Below, one piece after another: positions 1 to 6,317 of a DNA stretch of 17,760 bases; position 1 is the first letter of the stretch, and every line of letters begins with the position of its first letter. The DNA lies in contig CABSMV010000028.1 of NCBI GenBank assembly GCA_902478935.1, forward strand, positions 1 to 17,760, given 5' to 3'. The notes under the pieces were generated by a model, which was given only the letters and a program-made list of their open reading frames with translations, was not told the DNA's origin and made no database searches. A program made the position numbers and the translations under genes. This DNA comes from an uncultured Collinsella sp. (lineage in GTDB: Bacteria > Actinomycetota > Coriobacteriia > Coriobacteriales > Coriobacteriaceae).

Positions 1-14
1 TGTATAAGAGACAG
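1..14. other. Tn5 mosaic-end adapter remnant (technical sequence)
   Basis: The first 14 bases, TGTATAAGAGACAG, are the 3' part of the 19-bp Tn5 mosaic end used in tagmentation (Nextera-type) libraries. They sit exactly at the edge of the window and interrupt the reading frame of a transporter. The simplest reading is untrimmed adapter at the end of an assembled contig. It should not be treated as genomic sequence. Confidence 0.93.
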
Positions 15-467
15 GCGGTGGTCTCCGTCAACACCTGCGCCAACCTGGTTGGCCGTCTGTCCTTTGGCCAGATCATCGACAAGCTCGGCGCCTATAAGTC
101 GCTGCTCATCAGCCTTGTCGTCACCATCGTCGCCCTCGTTATCATGTCGATGAGCTTTACGCAGAGCATGTTCTTCGTGGCGCTCGCCCTGCTCGGCTTT
201 AGCTTTGGCGCTCTGCTCGTCATCTACCCGCCGCTCACCGGCGGCGCCTTTGGCACCAGCAACATCGGCGTCAACTACGGCATCATGTTTTTGGGCTACG
301 CCGCTTCCACCTGGATCAGCCAGCCCATCACCGCCGTGCTGTATCACGCCGAGGCCGGCAGCGCCGCCTACCAGCAGTCCTTCTACGGCGCCATTGTGAT
401 CGCCGCCATCGCCGTCGTGCTCACCGTCTACATGATGGTCTCCGACAGCAAGAAGAAGTCCGCCTAG
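15..467 (+). CDS. MFS transporter, C-terminal part (5' truncated by contig edge)
   Basis: This is the C-terminal portion of a major facilitator superfamily permease. About 150 residues remain, enough for roughly the last five or six membrane segments of a twelve-helix carrier. The visible start contains a motif-A-like loop (GRLSFGQIIDKLG), which in MFS proteins joins two helices on the cytoplasmic side. Hydrophobic segments follow, then GFSFGALLVIYPPLTGGAFG, typical of the oxalate/formate antiporter-like MFS branch, and a short basic tail (DSKKKSA). The frame is open to the adapter junction, so the true start is missing and the GTG at base 18 is internal. The substrate cannot be read. The next gene starts 69 bases downstream on the same strand, with a hairpin between them. 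Confidence 0.85.
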   Translation, partial: AVVSVNTCANLVGRLSFGQIIDKLGAYKSLLISLVVTIVALVIMSMSFTQSMFFVALALLGFSFGALLVIYPPLTGGAFGTSNIGVNYGIMFLGYAASTWISQPITAVLYHAEAGSAAYQQSFYGAIVIAAIAVVLTVYMMVSDSKKKSA

Positions 468-475
468 TTTTACCG

Positions 476-506
476 ATGCGACAAAGGGACAGCCCCTTTG
501 TCGCAT
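476..506. repeat. Short inverted repeat, ACAAAGGGAC family (copy 1)
   Basis: A 13-bp perfect stem (476-488 with 494-506) closes a 5-base loop. The arm contains GCGACAAAGGG and the complementary arm CCCTTTGTCGC. It begins 9 bases after the MFS stop codon. No T-tract follows on either strand, so it is not a canonical intrinsic terminator. Two other hairpins with the same ACAAAGG core and a loop-side GGGAC lie near 11342 and 13835, which suggests a dispersed palindromic repeat family. Confidence 0.8.
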
Positions 507-536
507 TCCACCGGTCACCAGTATTAAGGAGTCGAA

Positions 537-1577
537 ATGTCTGAGCTCAACCCCGTCCGCATTGCCGTTATCGGCGCCGGCGCCATGGGCCGCAACCACA
601 TCCGCTTTGTCACCGAGGAGCCCGAGGCCGAGCTCGTCGCCATCGCTGACGCCTTTGAGGGCGCCCGCGCCACGGCCGAGGCCGCCGGCGTGCCGTTTTA
701 CACCGATCCCGCCCAGATGATGGACGAGGTCAAACCCGAGGCCGTCATTATCGCCACCCCCAACGACTTGCACCTGGGCGTTGCCCGCGAGGCTGTGAAG
801 CGCAATATCGTGCCGTTGATCGAAAAGCCGATCTCCAACGATCTCGAGGATGCCCAGGCCTTCGCCGCCGAGGCCGAGACCGCCGGCGTGCCCGTGCTCG
901 TAGGTCAGCACCGTCGCCACAACCCCTTCGTCAACAAGGCCAAGGAGATCATCGAGTCCGGCGAGCTGGGCAAGCTCACCGTGTCGAGCTTCCACTACAT
1001 GATCTATAAGAATGACGAGTACTTCGACGTCGAGTGGCGCCGTAAGAAGGGTGCCGGCCCGATCCTGGTCAACCTGGTTCACGACGTCGACCTGCTCCGC
1101 TACCTGCTGGGCGAGCCCGTTGCCGTCCAGGGTATGCAGTCCAGCGCCGCCCGCGGTTTTGAGACCGAGGACTCCGCCGTGGTCAACGTCCGTTTTGCCG
1201 ATGGCGCGCTCGCAAGCATGACCATCTCCGACGCCACCGCCAGCCCCTGGAACTGGGAGGCAACCGCTCGCGAGGATCCGCAGTACCGCCCCTTCGACGC
1301 CGACGCCTACTTTATCGGCGGCACTAAGGGCGCCCTGTCGCTGCCCCGCCTGCACCAGTTCTCCTACGACGGCGCCTCTAACTGGCACAAGCCGCTGCAG
1401 ATGGAGATTCCGGCCGTCGACCCGGCACTGCCGCACAAGATGCAGCTCAAGCACTTTGTGAAGGTTGTCCGCCGCGAGGTCGAGCCCGTCGTGACCCCCG
1501 CCGATAACGTCAAGACGCTCACGCTTCTCAACGCCATCAAGGAGGCCGCCGAGACCGGCCAGATCGTCGAGCTGTAA
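537..1577 (+). CDS. Gfo/Idh/MocA family NAD(P)-dependent oxidoreductase
   Basis: A 346-residue protein of the glucose-fructose oxidoreductase / inositol dehydrogenase family, which oxidises or reduces a sugar-like alcohol/ketone with a nicotinamide cofactor in the cytoplasm. The N-terminal Rossmann motif is VIGAGAMG (residues 11-18). The family EKP motif lies at residues 96-98, where the lysine is catalytic in known members. HDVDLLRYLLG begins at His182, matching the family's catalytic HxxD region. Length is typical. The ATG at 537 is preceded by AAGGAG with a 5-base spacer, so the start is secure. A strong terminator follows at 1651. The neighbouring MFS carrier could import its substrate, but this is inference from proximity. 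The exact substrate (inositol, hexose or another polyol) cannot be told from sequence. Confidence 0.9.
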   Translation: MSELNPVRIAVIGAGAMGRNHIRFVTEEPEAELVAIADAFEGARATAEAAGVPFYTDPAQMMDEVKPEAVIIATPNDLHLGVAREAVKRNIVPLIEKPISNDLEDAQAFAAEAETAGVPVLVGQHRRHNPFVNKAKEIIESGELGKLTVSSFHYMIYKNDEYFDVEWRRKKGAGPILVNLVHDVDLLRYLLGEPVAVQGMQSSAARGFETEDSAVVNVRFADGALASMTISDATASPWNWEATAREDPQYRPFDADAYFIGGTKGALSLPRLHQFSYDGASNWHKPLQMEIPAVDPALPHKMQLKHFVKVVRREVEPVVTPADNVKTLTLLNAIKEAAETGQIVEL

Positions 1578-1650
1578 TACTTTAGGGCGGGTCGCGGCAA
1601 ACTCCTATGCCGAACCCCTCGGCCCGCCACCAACAAGCCCCTCTTCTTCG

Positions 1651-1684
1651 CCCCGCGAGCAGGCTCCTGCCCGCGGGGCTTTTT
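1651..1684 (+). terminator. Intrinsic terminator after the oxidoreductase
   Basis: CCCCGCG-A-GCAGG pairs with CCTGC-C-CGCGGGG around a 2-base loop (1651-1678). The stem is GC-rich, with one internal A/C mismatch, and is followed by CTTTTT. It lies about 70 bases after the oxidoreductase stop, in the correct orientation. This is a textbook Rho-independent terminator. Confidence 0.85.
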
Positions 1685-1744
1685 GGTACCTTGCCGACGA
1701 TTTTCCTGGAGCGGGAGCTATTTTGCGCCTCAGCTTGGTTCGTT

Positions 1745-1906
1745 CGCCACGAAATGGGCCTATCTACTACGTTTAACCGATCACCCTCAACCATGCCGAA
1801 TTTCGAGAAATAAAAACCGCAGGTAGGCGGGTTGCGCATTTTCGGAAAACCGAGGGATGGTCGACCCATATGGTTCAAACGTAGTAGATAGGTCGTTTTC
1901 GTGGCG
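1745..1906. repeat. 162-bp long inverted-repeat element upstream of tex
   Basis: The outer arms are a perfect 10-bp match (1745-1754 with 1897-1906, CGCCACGAAA / TTTCGTGGCG). An inner perfect 16-bp match follows (1759-1774 with 1877-1892, CCTATCTACTACGTTT / AAACGTAGTAGATAGG), with further partial pairing inward (AACC/GGTT, CCGAA/TTCGG). The centre is AT-richer than the surrounding DNA and holds no convincing gene. The whole unit could fold into one long hairpin. It resembles a MITE or a REP-type palindromic element, with no transposase nearby. The tex start lies 81 bases beyond its right end, so it may influence tex transcription. Confidence 0.8.
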
Positions 1907-1910
1907 CGGC

Positions 1911-1929
1911 CCCAAAACAGTCTTTTGGG
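1911..1929 (+). other. Small hairpin in the tex upstream leader
   Basis: CCCAAAA pairs with TTTTGGG around the 5-base loop CAGTC. It directly abuts the 162-bp inverted-repeat element and lies about 60 bases before the tex start. It has no T-tract. It could be the edge of the repeat element or a leader structure; its function is unknown. Confidence 0.4.
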
Positions 1930-1987
1930 ACGGGTGGTATCCTTGGTAGCCCTGTGCTGCAAACGCACCTTAAACGCAAGGAGTCCC

Positions 1988-3220
1988 ATGGATCTTATCG
2001 CCCAGCTCGCCCGCGAGCTCAACCTTAAGGCCGCCAACATCGAGGCAGCCGTCAAGCTCATCGACGAGGGCAACACCATCCCCTTTATCTCGCGCTACCG
2101 CAAGGAAGCAACGGGCGGCATGGACGACGTCGCCCTGCGCGCACTCGACGAGCGCCTGTCCTACCTGCGCAATCTTGAACAGCGCAAAGAGGACGTCATT
2201 CTGCTCATCGACGCCCAGGGCAAGCTCACGCCCGAGCTCGAGCAGCAGATTCGCGAGGCCACGCAGCTCCAGCGTGTCGAGGACCTCTACAAGCCCTACC
2301 GCAAAAAGCGCATGACCCGCGCGCAGAAGGCCCGCGAGGCCGGCCTGGAGCCGCTTGCCAACATGATCATCATGCAGGCCTCGGCCAAGGGCAGCGCACT
2401 CGACGCCGCCGCGGACTACGTCAACGAGGAGGCCGGCTTCGACACGCCCGAGAAGGCGCTCGCCGGCGCCGCCGACATCGTTGCCGAGACGGTGGCCGAA
2501 GACCCTGAGAACGTCGCCGACCTGCGCGCCTTTATGCAAAACACCGCCGACATCGTCGTTGAGGCCACCGACCCCGCAGAGAAGACTCCCTACGAGCCCT
2601 ACTACAACTTTGACGAGCCGCTGCGCCGTATACCCAACCACCGCGTGCTAGCTATCGACCGCGGCGAGCGCGAGGGCAAGCTCCGCGTGCGCGTGAACGT
2701 CGACGGCGCTGCCGCCACGGCGCGCCTCGGCAGCCGTTGGCCCCGACGCCAGGGCGTGTTCGCGCCCGTCTTTGACGCCGCCATCGCTGACGGCTACAAG
2801 CGCCTCATGGCCCCCTCGCTGGAGCGCGAGGCCCGCGCCAAACTCACCGTTCGCGCCCAGACCGAGGCCATCAACGTCTTTGCCAAGAATCTCGAGGGCC
2901 TGCTCTCGGCACGCCCCGTGCGCGGTGCCCGCGTGCTCGCGCTCGATCCGGGCTACCGCACCGGCTGCAAGGTCGCCGTCATGGACGAGACCGGCAAGCT
3001 GCTCGACCACGGCGTGGTCTATCCCACCAAGCCGCGCCACGACGTCGCCGGCACCAAGCGCGAGCTCGCCCGCCTCGTCAAAAAGGACAGCGTCAACACC
3101 ATCGTCATCGGCAATGGCACCGCCAGCCGCGAGACCGAGGAAGTCGTCTCGGAGTTCATTGCCGAGCAGGCGCCTGAGCTGCGATACACCATCGTCAACG
3201 AGGCCGGCGCATCGGTGTAA
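1988..3220 (+). CDS. tex: Tex N-terminal fragment (Tex-N plus part of the YqgF-like domain)
   Basis: This is what would be translated if the internal TAA is real: 410 residues, starting MDLIAQLARELNLKAANIEA. It keeps the Tex-N helical region and the first two thirds of the YqgF-like domain, including DPGYRTG at 320-326. It lacks the helix-hairpin-helix and S1 nucleic-acid-binding domains. The ATG at 1988 is chosen over an upstream GTG at 1901 because it has a proper Shine-Dalgarno (GCAAGGAG) and matches the family N terminus. The 1901 start would run into the inverted-repeat element. The fragment is unlikely to be functional on its own. Confidence 0.8.
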   Translation: MDLIAQLARELNLKAANIEAAVKLIDEGNTIPFISRYRKEATGGMDDVALRALDERLSYLRNLEQRKEDVILLIDAQGKLTPELEQQIREATQLQRVEDLYKPYRKKRMTRAQKAREAGLEPLANMIIMQASAKGSALDAAADYVNEEAGFDTPEKALAGAADIVAETVAEDPENVADLRAFMQNTADIVVEATDPAEKTPYEPYYNFDEPLRRIPNHRVLAIDRGEREGKLRVRVNVDGAAATARLGSRWPRRQGVFAPVFDAAIADGYKRLMAPSLEREARAKLTVRAQTEAINVFAKNLEGLLSARPVRGARVLALDPGYRTGCKVAVMDETGKLLDHGVVYPTKPRHDVAGTKRELARLVKKDSVNTIVIGNGTASRETEEVVSEFIAEQAPELRYTIVNEAGASV

Positions 3221-3268
3221 TCCGCCTCCGAGCTCGCCAGCCAGGAGTATCCCGACCTGGACGTCACC

Positions 3269-4135
3269 GTGCGTGGCGCCATGAGCCTGGGCCGCCGTCT
3301 ACAGGACCCGCTGGCAGAGCTCGTCAAGATCCCGCCCCAGTCCATCGGCGTTGGCCAGTACCAGCACGACCTTGACCAGGCCGAGCTTTCGCGCACCCTG
3401 GGCCACGTGGTGGAGGACGTCGTCAACCGCGTGGGCGTCGACGTAAATACCGCGAGCGCGAGCCTGCTGGGATACGTATCGGGTATTACGCCGAGCGTGG
3501 CCAAAAACATCGTGGCCTACCGCGAGGAAAACGGCGCCTTTACCGATCGCCGCCAGCTTAAGAAGGTCCCCAAGCTGGGACCCAAGGCATATCTCAACGC
3601 TGCAGGCTTTTTGCGCATCAGCGGCGGCAAGAACCCGCTCGACGCGACAAGCGTCCACCCCGAGAGCTACGAGGTGGCCACGTCCGTCCTGGAGCGCGCA
3701 GGCGTTAAAGCCAGCGAGCTCAGCCGCGGCGGCGTGCCCGACATCGAGCGCCGTCTGGGCAGCATCTCGACGCTGGCTAGCGATCTGAACTGCGGCACCC
3801 TCACGCTCATCGACATCGTCAACGAGCTCAAGAAGCCCGGCCGCGACCCGCGCGACGACGCGCCCGAGGTGGTCTTTAGCCGCTCGGCGCTTTCCATCGA
3901 CGACCTGGAACCCGGCATGGAGCTCAAGGGGACGGTGCGCAACGTCGTCGACTTTGGCGCGTTCGTCGACGTGGGCGTGCACCAGGACGGCCTCGTGCAT
4001 ATCTCCAAGCTGGCCAATCGCTTTGTCAAGCACCCGAGCGACGTGGTGCGCGTCGGCGACACGGTCAAGGTGTGGGTAGAAAAGGTCGATCGCGACCGCA
4101 AGAAGATCTCGCTCACCATGGTGCAGGGAAAGTAA
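3269..4135 (+). CDS. tex: Tex C-terminal fragment (HhH and S1 domains)
   Basis: This is the remainder of Tex in the same frame after the internal stop. Family similarity runs uninterrupted from base 3221 (SASELASQEYPDLDVTVRG). The first possible start codon is a GTG at 3269, and no good Shine-Dalgarno precedes it or the ATG at 3281. Independent translation is therefore doubtful. The fragment holds GVGQYQHDLDQ, the helix-hairpin-helix segment with GYVSGITPSVAKNIV, and the S1 domain (LKGTVRNVVDFGAFVDVGV ... DGLVHISKL). It ends ten bases before the second long inverted-repeat element. Confidence 0.6.
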   Translation: MRGAMSLGRRLQDPLAELVKIPPQSIGVGQYQHDLDQAELSRTLGHVVEDVVNRVGVDVNTASASLLGYVSGITPSVAKNIVAYREENGAFTDRRQLKKVPKLGPKAYLNAAGFLRISGGKNPLDATSVHPESYEVATSVLERAGVKASELSRGGVPDIERRLGSISTLASDLNCGTLTLIDIVNELKKPGRDPRDDAPEVVFSRSALSIDDLEPGMELKGTVRNVVDFGAFVDVGVHQDGLVHISKLANRFVKHPSDVVRVGDTVKVWVEKVDRDRKKISLTMVQGK

Positions 4136-4144
4136 ACCGCCAAA

Positions 4145-4360
4145 GCAAAGGTACCCCCTGTAGCGATGTGCAAAATCGCGAGTATTCTGCAAATTCCACC
4201 GTTCCGGATGCCCCTCAGAGACGAAAAAGCAAAAAACAGCCCCCGTTTTAGCGTCGTCAGAGCCAAAACGGGGGCCGTTCCATGCTTCGGTCAACTGATA
4301 AAGACCTTTACCTTGCTGAATACTCTCAATTTTGCACGGCGCAGGCGGGGGTACCTTTGC
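4145..4360. repeat. 216-bp long inverted-repeat element downstream of tex
   Basis: The outer arms are a perfect 14-bp match (4145-4158 with 4347-4360, GCAAAGGTACCCCC and its complement). A middle pair (4169-4192 with 4313-4336) matches at 21 of 24 positions, with core TGCAAAAT...GAGTATTC. At the centre an 11-bp perfect stem GCCCCCGTTTT / AAAACGGGGGC (4239-4249 with 4265-4275) closes a 15-base loop. The nested architecture resembles a palindromic mobile element (MITE-like). No ORF of its own is supported. It begins ten bases after the tex stop, so it may also end tex transcription, but no T-tract is present. Confidence 0.8.
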
Positions 4361-4362
4361 CC

Positions 4363-4534
4363 ACGGCAGGATATGGAAGTCAATCGCCAACTTGCTGGCA
4401 AGCTCGTGCCGGCAGCCCCGGCCTTTCCTTTGCCTAGCGCGACCCTCGCGGAGCGCGTGAGCGATAGGGAAAGGAAAGGCCGGGGCGAACAGCCCACGGT
4501 ACAGTCGGTGTTCGCGCTACGGCAGGATATGGAA
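4363..4534. repeat. 16-bp direct repeat flanking a hairpin; duplicated 3' end of the transaldolase gene
   Basis: ACGGCAGGATATGGAA occurs at 4363-4378 and again at 4519-4534. The second copy encodes the last residues (FHILP) of the minus-strand transaldolase. The first copy, read on the minus strand, gives a similar degenerate tail (ELASKLAIDFHILP against GFAKDIAALGFHILP), but without the stop codon. Between them lies the 4415-4486 hairpin. The likely reading is a remnant of a duplicated transaldolase 3' end into which repeat elements moved. A long target-site duplication is the alternative. Confidence 0.6.
4415..4486. repeat. 72-bp hairpin with 17-bp perfect arms after the transaldolase gene
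   Basis: GCCCCGGCCTTTCCTTT (4415-4431) is the exact complement of 4470-4486, and CCTA/TAGG adds inner pairing. The GC-rich loop is about 30 bases. It starts about 30 bases after the stop codon of the minus-strand transaldolase, so it could act as a terminator or 3' stabiliser. There is no T-tract on either side. Its arms are unlike those of the other long repeats here. Confidence 0.75.
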
Positions 4535-5221
4535 ACCGAGCGCCGCGATATCCTTGGCAAAGCCGCGGACGGTGTCGAGCGAGACCTCGTACGGGTCGCG
4601 ACCGATATTCTTGCGCTTGGCCAGGATGCTGTTGGGCACCGTGATGATCTGGCAACCGCAGGCTTCTGCCTGGTAAATGTTAATGAGCTCGCGCGTGGAC
4701 GCCCACAGGACCTCGCAGTTGGGCTTTGCGGCGGCCTTCTTGACCGACTCCGTCATAAACGGAATGGGGTCGACGCCGGTATCGGCGATGCGGCCGGCAA
4801 AGAGCGAGATGATGGACGGCGTCTCAGCGTCAACGGCCTCGACCATCTCGTCGACCTGCTTAGGCGTAAAGATGGTAGTGACGTTGACCTTGATGCCGTC
4901 GACCGAAAGCTTGCGGACCAGCTCGGCGGTGGACTCGCCCTTGGTGGTCACGCACGGGATCTTGACGTAGACGTTCTCGGCCCAGGTAGCGATCTCGCGA
5001 GCCTCAACCTCCATGGTCTCGACGTCGTCGGCAAAGACCTCAAACGAGACGGAAACGTCGGTGATGTGGGCCAGGACCTCCTTGGCAAACGCGCGGTAAT
5101 CCGTCACGCCGCCCTTCTTCATAAGGGACGGGTTGGTCGTGAAACCCTGAACGTTGCCGTTCTCGTACATGTCGAGCATGCCCTCGAGGTTTGCACCGTC
5201 AGCGAACACCTTGATTGCCAT
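4517..5221 (-). CDS. Transaldolase / fructose-6-phosphate aldolase-like protein (FSA/TalC type)
   Basis: A 234-residue class I aldolase of the short transaldolase family, which moves or cleaves three-carbon dihydroxyacetone units of sugar phosphates through a Schiff base in the cytoplasm. Visible family signatures are FADGAN near residue 6 (active-site Asp), TTNPSLM (28-34) and VYVKIPCV with the Schiff-base lysine at 87. NVTTIFTPKQ, ISLFAGRIADTG and EVLWASTRE follow. Length fits the FSA/TalC group, not the longer TalB type. The ATG at 5221 has AAAGGA nine bases upstream; the longer frame to 5245 adds residues with no family match. Activity as transaldolase or as F6P aldolase cannot be settled from sequence. 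It lies downstream of the HAD phosphatase gene, separated by 193 bases that may hold its own promoter. Confidence 0.9.
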   Translation of the reverse strand: MAIKVFADGANLEGMLDMYENGNVQGFTTNPSLMKKGGVTDYRAFAKEVLAHITDVSVSFEVFADDVETMEVEAREIATWAENVYVKIPCVTTKGESTAELVRKLSVDGIKVNVTTIFTPKQVDEMVEAVDAETPSIISLFAGRIADTGVDPIPFMTESVKKAAAKPNCEVLWASTRELINIYQAEACGCQIITVPNSILAKRKNIGRDPYEVSLDTVRGFAKDIAALGFHILP

Positions 5222-5414
5222 CTGCCTGATTCCTTTCGCTTGCACATGGGCGTTGCACTGCTAAACACTTTACCTACGTTTATCAAGGCGTGAGCTGCGG
5301 GTTTTTATCTTCTCGGCGAACGGTATAAACACCTCAGTGTTTGGATTGATAAATCGATTGAGCATGCAAAAGCAAAGAGTCGCAGTTTGAGCAAACGTCA
5401 GAACGCGGGATTCA

Positions 5415-6242
5415 TTAGATGAGGCCGAAATGCTGCATCGCCGTGACGGTGCCGTCGTGTTCGACATCGTCGGTCACGTAGTCGGCGACCGCCTTGACCT
5501 CGGGCATGGCGTTGCCCATGGCGACAGCCGTCTCGACCGCAGCGAGCATGCCCAGGTCGTTGCCCGAATCGCCAAAGCCAAAAGTGCGCGCATTTCCCTC
5601 GCGGCCCAGATACGCCAGCGCTCGCGCCACGCCCACGCCCTTGTCAATACCCTTGGGACTCAGCTCGCGGTTCTGACCACCGGTGTTGCACAGCTCAAAG
5701 TTGCGATTGATAAAGCCGTCATCGTTGGCTACACGAGCCAAACTGGGCACACTGAGGCATACCTTGCCCACGCGCAGACTGCCGTCGACGCGCATCTCCT
5801 CGGCGCTGTGCACCACAGAAGTGCCGATCAGAGACGACTGCTCAACGCCCACAGGCTCCAGCGCAAAGGTCGCAGCATTGGACTCGAAAAAAACCTCGAT
5901 GCCGGCATCCACAACGCGACGCGCGAGCTCCGCGATAACGTCTTCGTCAAAGCAGTCCTCGTGTACCACACGGCCCTCGACCTCGAGCGTGGCACCCGCC
6001 ATGGCAACGATGCCCGCGGGGTCAAGCGCACGCAGGCTATCGGCGATAAGCCACAGGGGGCGGCCCGTGCAGATAAATGCCTTGTGCCCCGCATCACGCA
6101 GTGCATGAAACGCCTCGACCACCGTCTGCGAGGGGCGAACCGCCGAAAAGTCCTTATCGGTCATATCGTCAGGATCGAACGACGTCAGCGTGCCGTCTAC
6201 ATCAAAAAAGAGCACAGCGGATTCGGGGCACGCATCAATCAT
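5415..6242 (-). CDS. Cof-type HAD-superfamily sugar-phosphate phosphatase
   Basis: A 275-residue HAD hydrolase of the Cof (IIB cap) type, probably a cytoplasmic phosphatase of sugar phosphates or similar small metabolites. Motif I is FFDVDGTLT with nucleophile Asp14 and acid/base Asp16. Motif II falls at CTGRP (58-62). Motif III is a lysine near 197 (SPKGIDKG). Motif IV is GFGDSGNDLGML with Asp225 and Asp229. The C4-type HAD order and the cap in between (about 85-190) support the assignment. The ATG at 6242 is chosen because AAAGGA lies just upstream and the DVDGT motif then falls at the normal distance. The gene is divergent from rlmKL; the short gap holds overlapping -10 boxes. The substrate is unknown. 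Confidence 0.88.
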   Translation of the reverse strand: MIDACPESAVLFFDVDGTLTSFDPDDMTDKDFSAVRPSQTVVEAFHALRDAGHKAFICTGRPLWLIADSLRALDPAGIVAMAGATLEVEGRVVHEDCFDEDVIAELARRVVDAGIEVFFESNAATFALEPVGVEQSSLIGTSVVHSAEEMRVDGSLRVGKVCLSVPSLARVANDDGFINRNFELCNTGGQNRELSPKGIDKGVGVARALAYLGREGNARTFGFGDSGNDLGMLAAVETAVAMGNAMPEVKAVADYVTDDVEHDGTVTAMQHFGLI

Positions 6243-6284
6243 ATGGGTTCCTTTCGAGGATAAGGGCAAACGAAGCATCCATCA

Positions 6285-6290
6285 TATAAT
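6285..6290 (+). promoter_or_regulatory. Candidate -10 box for rlmKL (divergent with the HAD gene)
   Basis: A perfect TATAAT lies 28 bases before the rlmKL ATG. On the opposite strand the same segment reads TATATGAT, a plausible -10 for the HAD gene. No good -35 is visible for either, so the call rests on the hexamer and on its place in the 75-base divergent gap. Confidence 0.4.
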
Positions 6291-6317
6291 GGAGCGACGC
6301 AACCAGAAAGGTCACCC

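Larger units (their letters stand above)
1988..4135 (+). pseudogene. tex: tex (S1 RNA-binding transcription accessory protein), interrupted by an in-frame TAA
   Basis: The reading frame from ATG 1988 to TAA 4133-4135 is one continuous Tex protein of 715 codon positions, the usual length for the family (about 720-770). A single in-frame TAA breaks it at 3218-3220 (codon 411). It falls inside the conserved stretch NEAGASV-x-SASELA, where the family has tyrosine, so one base change (TAC or TAT to TAA) explains it. Domains in order are Tex-N helices (about 1-190), a YqgF/RNase H-like fold with DPGYRTG at 320-326, a helix-hairpin-helix region (about 487-545) and a C-terminal S1 RNA-binding domain (about 640-710). 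The start has AAGGAG eight bases or so upstream. No frameshift or other decay is seen, so either the loss is very recent or the base call is wrong. Confidence 0.9.

Noticed and set aside
1901..1987. An upstream GTG start for tex at 1901
   Set aside because: It would begin inside the right arm of the inverted repeat, adds a basic non-homologous extension and lacks a ribosome binding site. ATG 1988 has both a Shine-Dalgarno and the family N terminus.
5222..5414. Promoter and operator before the transaldolase gene (minus-strand TTGATA with 17 bases to TAGCAG; small palindrome AAACAC-CTCA-GTGTTT at 5327-5342)
   Set aside because: The -35 is good but the -10 is poor, and a 6-bp palindrome is expected by chance in AT-rich spacers. 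Too weak to list as features.
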